A stretch of DNA of 64,000 bases from Gammaproteobacteria bacterium (lineage in GTDB: Bacteria > Pseudomonadota > Gammaproteobacteria > SZUA-152): NCBI GenBank assembly GCA_021647705.1, contig JAKIUF010000016.1:1-64000 (forward strand), in the 5' to 3' direction. Numbering within the stretch: position 1 is the stretch's first letter; every line of letters begins with the position of its first letter. Positions 18,265 to 26,281 of the stretch are shown here, in pieces. The notes below the pieces were generated by a model. The model was not told the origin of the DNA. It worked only from the letters and a program-made list of their open reading frames with translations, and ran no database searches. The position numbers and the translations under genes were made by a program.

Positions 18265-18339
18265 CCCACTATACGCGAGCTTTAGGGTAGCGTAAAAGCC
18301 GTTTTTACGCCACAATCCGCGAGCTTTATCGTGAGTGGG
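18265..18339. promoter_or_regulatory. Nested palindromes in divergent cytochrome promoter region
   Basis: The 357 bp between the divergent pentahaem and triheme cytochrome genes holds three nested signals. They are an outer CCCACT/AGTGGG pair (18265-18270, 18334-18339), a direct repeat CGCGAGCTTTA (18274-18284 and 18318-18328), and a central inverted repeat GCGTAAAA/TTTTACGC (18290-18297, 18303-18310). This looks like a regulatory node for both operons. No known operator consensus was recognised. Confidence 0.5.
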
Positions 18340-18488
18340 TATATAATACCGTGCGATCCGGGGGTGTGTTGTCGGGTATTATTGGTGAGCGCGCTGCAAC
18401 TTGTTGAGTGATTAGGGGTTTTTGATAAGTTAATGCGGTAGGCGGTTTCAGGAAATAACTTTGGAAAAATTGAGAGGCGTCCTGGTTT

Positions 18489-19694
18489 ATGAAAAACAGT
18501 GTGATGTGGGTAAGGTTGGTGGGGATAGCCGGTGTGGTGTCACTTGGGTTGGGTGCGGCGAGCGCTGTTGCAGTAACGGCTAATAGTGGGTCAGCGGCGG
18601 ATAAAAAAGATATCGCTGCTTTGTACCTGAAAAATTGCTCCATTTGTCATGGTGATGAGGGTGATGCAAACACTCGTGCCCAGTCTGGCATGTACCCTGT
18701 ACCTCGTGATTTTACAACGGCTGAGGCGGCTATTGAGCTGACTCGTGAGCGTATGATTCAAGCGGTCACCGATGGTCGTCCTGGTACCACTATGGTGGCC
18801 CATAAAAAAAGGTTAAGTGAGCAGGAAATAGCTGATTTGGTTGATTATATCCGCAGCAATTTTATGCAGCTTCCAGAGGCCGCAGCCGGGACACCTGCGG
18901 CGGTGAATCTGGGCGAAAAAGTTTATACTGAAAATTGTTCAGTATGTCATGGGGACAATGGCAACACGGCTCTTTGGGCTCAAAATGGCCTTAATCCGGC
19001 TCCTCGGGATTTTACTTCACCTGAGGCGCTGAATGAGCTGACTCGTGATCGTATGTTGCGTTCGATTACCAATGGTCGTCCTGGTACCGGCATGGTCTCG
19101 TACAAAAAACGCTTATCGAAAGATGAAATTGCTGCGGTTGTTGATTTTATCCGCTTCAAGTTTATGGGCGTTGACCCGGATAAAGATACTGGTGCCTCCC
19201 CGTTGGTTATTGGCATTCCAGGAGTGGATGCCCCCCTTGCTTCGGTGCCGCCGACGCCAACGAGAGCTGATCCACATCAGCAACCACATAGCGCATCGGC
19301 ACCTGCGGTTGTGTCTGCCCCGTCGACTGCGAGCCACGATGTCGATATGTCCCTGCCTATACCCAAGGGGTTGAAGGGTGACCTAGTCTGGGGACGCCAA
19401 TTTTATATGGCTAATTGCCTCGATTGTCATGGTGTGACGGGTGAAGGCGATGGTCCGCGTGCTTATTTCAATATTCCCCGACCGCGTGATTTCACTAGCG
19501 AGGCTTCGCGGCAGGTGTTTAATCGACCCCGTATTTTTAGCGGTATTACTGCTGGCAAGCTGGGTACGGTGATGCCTGCCTGGGGCAAGGTGCTGACTGA
19601 ACAGGAAATTGCCGGTCTGACTGAGTTTGTGTTCCAGACGTTCATTCAGCCTGCTGAAACGGGTGACAGCGCGGGCAAAAAAAAAGCCCCGTAA
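18489..19694 (+). CDS. Triheme cytochrome c, N-terminal part of a likely hexahaem protein
   Basis: A 401-residue secreted protein with a signal peptide (about residues 8-30) and three cytochrome c domains. Haem sites are CSICHG (50-54), CSVCHG (150-154) and CLDCHG (310-314). Each domain has PRDFT, (G)RPGT-MV and a terminal VDFIR helix. The frame ends GKKKAP-stop immediately after a run of nine A (19677-19685). In the -1 frame the reading continues through a Pro/Ala/Gln linker into three more related domains up to 20680, so this may be the short product of a slippage-controlled gene. Confidence 0.85.
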   Translation: MKNSVMWVRLVGIAGVVSLGLGAASAVAVTANSGSAADKKDIAALYLKNCSICHGDEGDANTRAQSGMYPVPRDFTTAEAAIELTRERMIQAVTDGRPGTTMVAHKKRLSEQEIADLVDYIRSNFMQLPEAAAGTPAAVNLGEKVYTENCSVCHGDNGNTALWAQNGLNPAPRDFTSPEALNELTRDRMLRSITNGRPGTGMVSYKKRLSKDEIAAVVDFIRFKFMGVDPDKDTGASPLVIGIPGVDAPLASVPPTPTRADPHQQPHSASAPAVVSAPSTASHDVDMSLPIPKGLKGDLVWGRQFYMANCLDCHGVTGEGDGPRAYFNIPRPRDFTSEASRQVFNRPRIFSGITAGKLGTVMPAWGKVLTEQEIAGLTEFVFQTFIQPAETGDSAGKKKAP

Positions 19695-20680
19695 CAGGCC
19701 AATTACCAGCGGCGAATAGCACGCCGATAGCACAGAAAGCAGGACTCGACCCTGTTCATGGTGATCGTCATGAACAGGGTCGGGCTATTTACAACTTCCG
19801 TTGTTATTTTTGTCATGGTTACTCTGGTGATGCCAAAACCTTGGCAGCCAGTTATCTGACACCGCGTCCGCGCGATTTTATTGCCACCGAGCTTGATGAC
19901 ATTAGTTACGAAGCCATGATCAATGCCGTGACCCACGGTCGTCCTGATACCGCTATGCTGGGTTTTGTCAACACCATCAGTCGTGAAGATATTGCGCTGG
20001 TGGTGGATTTTGTCCGTCGCGAGTTCATGCAGAACAAGGATCGTAATACGGCGTATCATACCGTGGAGAACGGTTGGCCGAACCACCAGCAGTATGCGTT
20101 GGCCTTCCCTTTTGCGCTGGAGGAAATCGCGCTTGATACACCTTCTGAGCAGCTCAGCTCACAACAACGGATAGGGCGGCGCATTTTCATGCAAAGTTGT
20201 GTCACCTGCCATGATCGTGCTCGGGTTAATGATGAGGGGGTGATCTGGGATCCGCGTCCGGTGTCGTATCCTCGCAACCAGTACTCGCATCGCCAGACCG
20301 AAACCACGCCTCCTGATAGCATCAGCAGCGCCACTCCTTATGCGCGTCATGAGCAGGCACCGGTATTGGTTAATCTCACTGCGCAGGAAAAAGAGGGTGA
20401 AGCCTTATTTCAGGAAAACTGCGCTTTTTGTCACGCTCCGGATGGTACGGGCAAGAATTGGATTGGCAGTTTTCTTGAGCCACATCCGAGAGACCTCACT
20501 GATCCGGTAAATATGCAGACAATGACTGCGGAACGTCTGCGTCAGGTGATTCGTGACGGTTTGCCGGATACCACCATGTCGGCTTGGAAGGGTGTGCTGG
20601 ACGCAGGGCAAATTGACGCTGTGATTGCTTATATTAATCGGGCCTTTCATCCGCTAGCCAAGGCAGCTCCGGCAGATTAA
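19667..20680 (+). CDS. Triheme cytochrome c region lacking its own start
   Basis: This open frame carries CYFCHG (from 19802), CVTCHD (from 20198) and CAFCHA (from 20420), with the same PRDF, GRPDTAM and VDFVRREFM pattern as the gene before it. No ATG, GTG or TTG occurs between the frame's upstream limit (about 19667) and the first haem motif; the first possible start, TTG 19841, lies after it and would leave no signal peptide. It is best explained as the C-terminal half of one hexahaem protein (about 730 residues) made by -1 slippage at the A9 run, or as a disrupted or missequenced gene. Confidence 0.75.
   Translation, partial: QRGQKKSPVTGQLPAANSTPIAQKAGLDPVHGDRHEQGRAIYNFRCYFCHGYSGDAKTLAASYLTPRPRDFIATELDDISYEAMINAVTHGRPDTAMLGFVNTISREDIALVVDFVRREFMQNKDRNTAYHTVENGWPNHQQYALAFPFALEEIALDTPSEQLSSQQRIGRRIFMQSCVTCHDRARVNDEGVIWDPRPVSYPRNQYSHRQTETTPPDSISSATPYARHEQAPVLVNLTAQEKEGEALFQENCAFCHAPDGTGKNWIGSFLEPHPRDLTDPVNMQTMTAERLRQVIRDGLPDTTMSAWKGVLDAGQIDAVIAYINRAFHPLAKAAPAD
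19747..19782 (+). promoter_or_regulatory. Strong hairpin inside the hexahaem cytochrome reading frame
   Basis: CGACCCTGTTCATG (19747-19760) and CATGAACAGGGTCG (19769-19782) form a perfect 14-bp stem with an eight-base loop, 62 nt after the A9 run. It lies within the downstream coding frame (DPVHGDRHEQGR). It could affect slippage or mRNA processing. Its distance is longer than the usual 5-9 nt for frameshift stimulators. Confidence 0.5.
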
Positions 20681-20905
20681 TTGAGGTTAGATGTGTATAT
20701 AGGCTCAGCCTTGGTCTTGGTGTTAGGCATCAGCGAATTATGCCAACATTACCGGTATTTTTTTGTCGAGGGCAGGAAAACCCACGTAGGGATAAATAGA
20801 CAGATAAAAATGGAATAAAAAACAGAAGTTCAACGTCTGCTTGTTATGTATCGACAGCTGACAGCGTTGATACTTTGCTTTTATCGGTTACGGAGGAATA
20901 AATTA

Positions 20906-21358
20906 ATGTTTATACATATCGCCAAATGGCCAATGTTGCTCGCAGTGCTGGTGTTAATTATGGGGGGAACCCAGTCAGTTTTTGCGTCAGACAAGCCGTT
21001 CGCTGAAAAAAAGATTGTTTTGCAGATATCTGACTCCGATCCTTTCAAACAAACACTTGTGCTAAATGTGGCCAATAATCTGATCAAGGAATATGGCATC
21101 GATGGCGTGGAGATCGAGATTGTTGCCTTCGGCCCTGGGTTGCGTTTGTTGTTTGCTGACAATGCCAACAAAGGTCGTATTCAGGGTCTGGATGCCAATG
21201 GTGTTGAGTTTAGGGGGTGTAGTAATACCCAAAAAAGTATGGCTAAGAAACTGGGTTATGTTCCGAAGATGAATCCAGTTGCTTTGGTTGAAGGCCCGGG
21301 CGTGGTGCGTATCGTCAAGCTGGTGACGGAAGAGGGTTATACCCTGGTCAAGCCTTAA
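20906..21358 (+). CDS. Periplasmic DsrE/F-like protein
   Basis: A 150-residue protein with a signal peptide (cleavage near VFASDK) and an alpha/beta domain of the DsrE/DsrF superfamily. The hydrophobic strand IVLQISDSDPFKQTLVLNVA, the GVEIEIVAFGPGL strand and a single cysteine in FRGCSNT near residue 109 are typical. Family members relay sulfur or bind small thiols, but this exported subgroup has no settled function. ATG 20906 is chosen for its GGAGG site. It lies 225 bp after the hexahaem cytochrome frame, possibly in the same transcript. Confidence 0.75.
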   Translation: MFIHIAKWPMLLAVLVLIMGGTQSVFASDKPFAEKKIVLQISDSDPFKQTLVLNVANNLIKEYGIDGVEIEIVAFGPGLRLLFADNANKGRIQGLDANGVEFRGCSNTQKSMAKKLGYVPKMNPVALVEGPGVVRIVKLVTEEGYTLVKP

Positions 21359-21605
21359 ATGGTTAAACGCAAGCCAATTGTCACTAAAAAAGAAATCACA
21401 GTAACCGGCTTGAACGTTTTTAGGGAGAAGTAAACTGAATGAAGCAGGTAACCATTTTTTGGTGCAATTGCTGATTATTTTCCAGAAGCTGGCATCAACC
21501 ACGAACGTACACCGTATTTATGACGAAGAGATGTGGATTAACACTACCCCTTTGTCGCTATAGCCCTTACCATTAGTGGTTCAAATTTCCGGGGGGAAGT
21601 GTGGC

Positions 21606-22649
21606 ATGGTAAAGGTGGGTATTGTTGGTGGTACGGGGTACACGGGCGTGGAGTTGCTGCGCCTGCTGGCGGCCCATCCCGAAGTGGAACTGGCGCTGAT
21701 CACTTCTCGGTCCGAGGCTGGTCTGCCGGTGGCTGATATGTTTCCCAATCTACGTGGCCATGTTGATCTTGAATTCAGTGTGCCTGACCTCGCAACGTTG
21801 GCGACCTGCGACGTGGTATTTTTTGCAACTCCCAATGGTGTGGCTATGCAGTCAGTGCCGGGTTTGCTGGAAGCGGGCGTGAAAGTGATTGATCTGGCGG
21901 CCGATTTCCGGCTCAAAAACACAGAAGAGTGGGCGCAGTGGTACGGTCAGCCCCATGCTTGTCCGCAATTACTCGACGAGGCGGTGTACGGTCTGTCCGA
22001 GGTAAACCGTGCTGCCATCAGTGAAGCACGGTTGATCGCTAATCCCGGTTGTTATCCCACGGCAGTGCAACTGGGATTGTTACCGTTGCTGGAAAAAGGT
22101 TTGGTGGATACCGGGCGGTTGATTGCGGATTGCAAATCCGGTGTCAGTGGTGCTGGTCGCAAGGCCGCAGTGAGCGCCCTGCTGTGCGAGACCAGTGAAA
22201 ACTTCAAAGCCTATGGTGTGGCAGGGCATCGACACTGGCCGGAGATTCGTCAAGGGCTGAATGCTGCTGTTGAAGGTACTGTGGGATTGACCTTTGTTCC
22301 GCATCTTACGCCCATGTTACGGGGGATTCATGCCACCCTGTATGCCACTCTGCTTAGCTCTGACGATGCAACCGATGCGGATTTACAGGCGTTGTACGAA
22401 CAGCGCTATGCCAGTGAACCCTTCGTGGACGTACTGCCTATGGGCAGCCACCCGGAGACTCGCAGTGTGAAAGGTGCCAATACCTGTCGTATTGCTATCC
22501 ATCGGCCACAAGGTGCCGACACTGTGGTAATTCTCTCGGTGATCGATAATCTGGTGAAGGGGGCGGCCGGGCAGGCGGTGCAGAATATGAATATTCTTTG
22601 TGGTTTTCCGGAAACAGCAGGGCTGACAGGTATTGCGCTTGTTCCTTAA
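21606..22649 (+). CDS. argC: N-acetyl-gamma-glutamyl-phosphate reductase
   Basis: ArgC reduces N-acetylglutamyl phosphate with NADPH in arginine biosynthesis. The 347-residue protein has the N-terminal nucleotide-binding motif [10 protein letters not shown] and the catalytic NPGCYPT segment (Cys149). The KSGVSGAGR loop follows, then HRHWPEI and the C-terminal [12 protein letters not shown] 21606, after a GGGGGAAG purine run, fits the family start better than GTG 21576. No other arg gene is adjacent. Confidence 0.95.
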   Translation: MVKVGIVGGTGYTGVELLRLLAAHPEVELALITSRSEAGLPVADMFPNLRGHVDLEFSVPDLATLATCDVVFFATPNGVAMQSVPGLLEAGVKVIDLAADFRLKNTEEWAQWYGQPHACPQLLDEAVYGLSEVNRAAISEARLIANPGCYPTAVQLGLLPLLEKGLVDTGRLIADCKSGVSGAGRKAAVSALLCETSENFKAYGVAGHRHWPEIRQGLNAAVEGTVGLTFVPHLTPMLRGIHATLYATLLSSDDATDADLQALYEQRYASEPFVDVLPMGSHPETRSVKGANTCRIAIHRPQGADTVVILSVIDNLVKGAAGQAVQNMNILCGFPETAGLTGIALVP

Positions 22650-22743
22650 CGGCTTGTTAATAACGCCAGAGTGGTCGTTGTAAAATGATGTTAAAAAGTC
22701 GTATGCATTTGGCGTGGATAATGAAACAGGCGGGGTGGGCATT

Positions 22744-23460
22744 ATGCCGTCGAAGCTGATCATCAAATCCCACCATCCCTGGCGATATCGTGTGAGGCTG
22801 GCATTGTTGGGATCAGCCGTGGTGTTGCTCGCCTGGGGTGTGTTTGAGTTCGGGTTTTCCCGAGCAGGCTATGACAATGACAACCTGCATGCCCAGCGCG
22901 AATTGCTGCGTGAACAAATCGACATAGAAAAACAGCGTACCCGGGATTTGCGGGCACAGCTTGCCGTGTTGGAGCGGGCGAGTCAGGTTGATCGACAAGC
23001 CTACGGTACGGTGGAAGAGTCACTAAAGCAGGCACAGGATGAAATGCTGGAGCTTAAACAGGAAGTGGCATTTTACCGAGGTATTGTGTCACCTACAGAA
23101 GCAGCCAGCGGTCTGAATATCACCAGTCTCAAACTGACGAGTATCGGTGAAGCCCATGCCTATCGCTTCAAGTTGGTGTTAACCCAATTAAAATCCAACG
23201 TGCGGCTCATTAGGGGCTACGCGCGCATGGAATTTGAAGGAGTGAAAGACGGTGCGCAAATGCATCTGGGCTTGAAAGAGGTTTCGGGTGGTGCGCTGGA
23301 TAAACTCAAATTACGGTTCAAATATTTTCAGAATAATGAAGGTGAGATTGTCTTGCCGGAAGGTTTTTTACCCTCACGGGTATTGGTGGAAGTAGTGCCC
23401 AGTGGCAAGGATGCAACCCGGCTTAAAAAAACGTTTGATTGGTCGGATATCAGCTCGTAA
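22744..23460 (+). CDS. DUF6776-type membrane protein with coiled coil
   Basis: A protein of 238 residues from ATG 22744 (GTG 22714 is an alternative). It has a single membrane helix near residues 18-36, a long charged coiled coil to about 110 (REQIDIEKQRTRDLRAQLAV) and a beta-rich C-terminal domain facing the periplasm. I recognise the architecture as the DUF6776 family found next to bactofilin and erpA in gammaproteobacteria. Function is unknown; a role in envelope organisation with the adjacent bactofilin is inference. Confidence 0.75.
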   Translation: MPSKLIIKSHHPWRYRVRLALLGSAVVLLAWGVFEFGFSRAGYDNDNLHAQRELLREQIDIEKQRTRDLRAQLAVLERASQVDRQAYGTVEESLKQAQDEMLELKQEVAFYRGIVSPTEAASGLNITSLKLTSIGEAHAYRFKLVLTQLKSNVRLIRGYARMEFEGVKDGAQMHLGLKEVSGGALDKLKLRFKYFQNNEGEIVLPEGFLPSRVLVEVVPSGKDATRLKKTFDWSDISS

Positions 23461-23474
23461 AACTATAATAAACA

Positions 23475-23494
23475 GAGCACCGTTTCCGGTGCTC
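23475..23494. other. Hairpin before the bactofilin gene
   Basis: GAGCACCG pairs with CGGTGCTC around TTTC. It lies 15 bp after the DUF6776 gene stop and 20 bp before the bactofilin ATG, with the AAAGGAG ribosome site just beyond. It has no U-tract, so partial termination or mRNA stabilisation is more likely than full termination. Confidence 0.4.
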
Positions 23495-23514
23495 ATGGAA
23501 AGGAGTCGGAACAC

Positions 23515-23934
23515 ATGCTTTTTGGGAAAAAAAATACACGTCGAAATTCACAAATTGATTCGCTGATTGGCAGCGGCACAGAATTACGGGGTGATGTGCA
23601 TTTCAAAGATGGCCTGCACATTGATGGTATAGTAAAGGGCAATGTCATCGCCGAAGGTGAGAGCTCGATACTCACCATGAGTGAGCATGGCCGTATTGAA
23701 GGTGAGGTACGGGTGCATAATTTAGTGCTCAATGGTGAGGTAATAGGTGATGTGCATGCCTCGGAGCACATTGAACTTGCCCCAGCGGCGCGCGTCACAG
23801 GCAATGTGTATTATAATCTCATTGAAATGGCCATGGGTGCCGAAGTGAACGGTAACCTTGTGCATGAAGTTGAAGCCACTACTGCGACGGAGCAGCGTAC
23901 GTTGCCTGCGGGCCTGGCCACTGATGGAGGTTAA
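23515..23934 (+). CDS. Bactofilin
   Basis: Bactofilins polymerise without nucleotides and organise cell-envelope processes. The 139-residue protein has the central right-handed beta-helix (about residues 14-110) with repeated six-residue hydrophobic turns (TELRGDVHFKDGLHIDGIVKGN, split here by short loops), flanked by disordered ends. GGAG precedes the ATG. Position between the DUF6776 gene and erpA is typical. Confidence 0.92.
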   Translation: MLFGKKNTRRNSQIDSLIGSGTELRGDVHFKDGLHIDGIVKGNVIAEGESSILTMSEHGRIEGEVRVHNLVLNGEVIGDVHASEHIELAPAARVTGNVYYNLIEMAMGAEVNGNLVHEVEATTATEQRTLPAGLATDGG

Positions 23935-24073
23935 TTCTTGACCAAAATGGTTGGGAATGGTTTACTTTAGCGATGGCTAATGTTTGCCCGGTCAATGCAG
24001 GATGTTTTTTTTGACGTTGGTGGGCATTTTGAATGTTTTTGAATGTGGAGTGATGTTTGTGGGAGCAGTTAAT

Positions 24074-24457
24074 ATGAATACAGAAACAGTCTCGAATGAT
24101 CTGGCCACCGGAGCGGAAAATGTCCCGGAAGAACTATTGGTTGTCACTCAGAATGCAGCAGACAAGGTAAAAGCACTCATTGAGGAAGAAGGTAACGAGG
24201 CGCTGAAGCTGCGAGTGTTTGTTACCGGAGGAGGTTGTTCTGGTTTCCAGTACGGTTTTTCCTTTGATGAAAATGTCAACGATGGCGACACCGCCATCGA
24301 AAAAGACGGCGTGACTTTTTTGGTGGACCCCATGAGTTATCAGTATCTAGTAGGCGCTGAACTGGATTACCAGGAAGGTCTGATGGGTTCTCAGTTTATG
24401 ATTAAAAACCCCAACGCCAGTACGACCTGTGGTTGTGGTTCGTCTTTTTCCATCTAG
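24074..24457 (+). CDS. erpA: Iron-sulfur cluster insertion protein ErpA
   Basis: ErpA is an A-type carrier that delivers [4Fe-4S] or [2Fe-2S] clusters to apoproteins. The 127-residue product from ATG 24074 has the three conserved cysteines: Cys55 in GGGCSGFQY, and Cys119 and Cys121 in CGCGSSF at the C-terminus. The upstream in-frame extension lacks family similarity, and GGGAG precedes ATG 24074. The first 20 residues are variable, as usual. Confidence 0.94.
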   Translation: MNTETVSNDLATGAENVPEELLVVTQNAADKVKALIEEEGNEALKLRVFVTGGGCSGFQYGFSFDENVNDGDTAIEKDGVTFLVDPMSYQYLVGAELDYQEGLMGSQFMIKNPNASTTCGCGSSFSI

Positions 24458-24608
24458 CTGAATTTAAGCTCTGCAACAAACCTCAAGTCATATTGGCCTC
24501 AGGCCGTCAGTATCAACAAACGAGATCAACAGAATTAACAGGATACTGAACAGCCTGTTTGTTATGCTTGCATTCTCTCACTAATCAGTTTCAGCGTGGA
24601 GACACCTC

Positions 24609-25766
24609 ATGAGTGAATACTTGCCAGGCCTTGCGGGCGTACCGGCTACCAAATCCAATATCTCGGCTATCGATGGTGAGAAGGGTGTGCTTTATTACCG
24701 GGGCTATCCCATTGAGCAGCTGGCCAAACACAGCAGTTTTGAAGAAACCACGTTATTGCTGCTGGATGGTGAACTGCCCAATCAAGCAGACCTGAGCGAA
24801 TTTGACGAACAGCTACGGGAAAATCGCCAGGTTAAATACCATATCAGTGAGCTGATGAAGGCATTACCTGCGACCGGCCACCCCATGGACATGCTGCAAA
24901 CAGCAGTGGCCAGTCTCGCCATGTTTTATCCGGGCAACGAATGCCTGACCGGTAAAAATGCTTGTGAAGACATGAATTATATTCACAATATGACCGTAAA
25001 AATTATCGCACGCATGGGGAGCATGGTGGCCATGTGGCAGCATCTGCGTAGTGGTTATGAGCCACCCGCGCCGCGTGAAGATCTCACTTATGCACAAAAC
25101 TTTTTGTATATGCTCAATCGCAAGGAAGCCGATCCCCTGTTGGCGCGTATTATGGATGTCTGTCTGATATTGCACGCAGAACACACGATTAATGCTTCAA
25201 CGTTCTCAAGTTTGGTAACAGCTTCTACTCTGGCCAGTCCTTATAGTGTTATCGCTGCGGCGATTGGTACCTTGTCGGGGCCATTGCACGGTGGTGCGAA
25301 TCAACGTGTATTGGAAATGCTTAATGAAATAGGCTCACCGGAAAAGGCAGAGGCCTATGTGGATAAAAAGCTGGCGGATAAACAAGTTATTTGGGGTATG
25401 GGGCATCGTGAATACAAAACCAAAGACCCGCGCGCTACGATTTTGCAGGGATTAGTGACACAGCTCATGGAAGCACGTGGCGGCACAGTAAACCCGTTAA
25501 TGGAAATTGCCCTAGCTGTGGAAAAAGTGGTGGAAGACCGTTTGGCGCACAAAGGTGTTTATCCCAATGTGGATTTTTATTCCGGTATCCTCTATCACGA
25601 AATGGGCATCCCCGGTGACCAGTTCACCACAATTTTTGCTATGTCACGTTCTGCTGGCTGGTTGGCACATTGGCGTGAACAGTTGGCAGACAATCGTATC
25701 TTCCGGCCGACGCAAATGTATACCGGTTCTCCTGAACGTGATTATGTTTCGATAGAAAAAAGGTAA
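24609..25766 (+). CDS. Citrate synthase (short, dimeric type)
   Basis: Condenses acetyl-CoA and oxaloacetate to citrate. The 385-residue protein is of the short class shared with 2-methylcitrate synthases rather than the longer enterobacterial allosteric type. Catalytic histidines lie in LHAEHTINAS and LSGPLHGGANQ, and the substrate-binding GHREYKTKDPR and catalytic aspartate in NVDFYSG are present. GTGGAGA precedes the ATG. Without prp genes nearby, citrate synthase is more likely than 2-methylcitrate synthase, but the sequence alone does not separate them. Confidence 0.88.
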   Translation: MSEYLPGLAGVPATKSNISAIDGEKGVLYYRGYPIEQLAKHSSFEETTLLLLDGELPNQADLSEFDEQLRENRQVKYHISELMKALPATGHPMDMLQTAVASLAMFYPGNECLTGKNACEDMNYIHNMTVKIIARMGSMVAMWQHLRSGYEPPAPREDLTYAQNFLYMLNRKEADPLLARIMDVCLILHAEHTINASTFSSLVTASTLASPYSVIAAAIGTLSGPLHGGANQRVLEMLNEIGSPEKAEAYVDKKLADKQVIWGMGHREYKTKDPRATILQGLVTQLMEARGGTVNPLMEIALAVEKVVEDRLAHKGVYPNVDFYSGILYHEMGIPGDQFTTIFAMSRSAGWLAHWREQLADNRIFRPTQMYTGSPERDYVSIEKR

Positions 25767-26281
25767 CCAAGTCTGACGCTCTTTTCAGACACAACAAGAT
25801 TGTCAAAATGATTGTCAATATCCTTGGGTAATTGCCATCAGGTTAAGTCGATTTTTTGCTTGTTACAGTTTGAGGATCCGCAAGCTCACTAGCAATCTGC
25901 GACATATTAACCTGATGACATTGCCTCTTAAGTTTTATCAGAAAGCCCTTAACTTTCCTTCTCTGAAATCGTTTTTTGGATCATAAATCTCAGAGCTGCC
26001 TGTAGCAATTTCGGTACAAAGATAAACTCACAGACCGGTATCGCAAAGAGGCTAACCTGATCAATTTGGAATTTTTGCTCACTTCGATGTCGTCAACGTG
26101 CCCTTAAAACCATCCAGCAATTTTTTCAGTACTTTTTGCCACTGGTTTGCACGGTAAATCGATAAAGTTTTTATGCGCTCAGGTAACCGGCGGGGCTAGT
26201 TCCTGAAATTCAACAAGCCCCCTGGACATCAATGACAATCACTATTTGTTTTCAGTGGTCAGTGAAAAATGCATACTGACA
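25767..26281. other. Intergenic region with an interrupted inverted repeat
   Basis: No gene is convincing here. CATCAGGTTAA (25836-25846) and TTAACCTGATG (25907-25917) form inverted arms 60 bp apart, with further loose similarity outside them. This may be a decayed palindromic element, or the 3' structure of the citrate synthase transcript. It separates that gene from the convergent minus-strand PKD gene. Confidence 0.4.
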
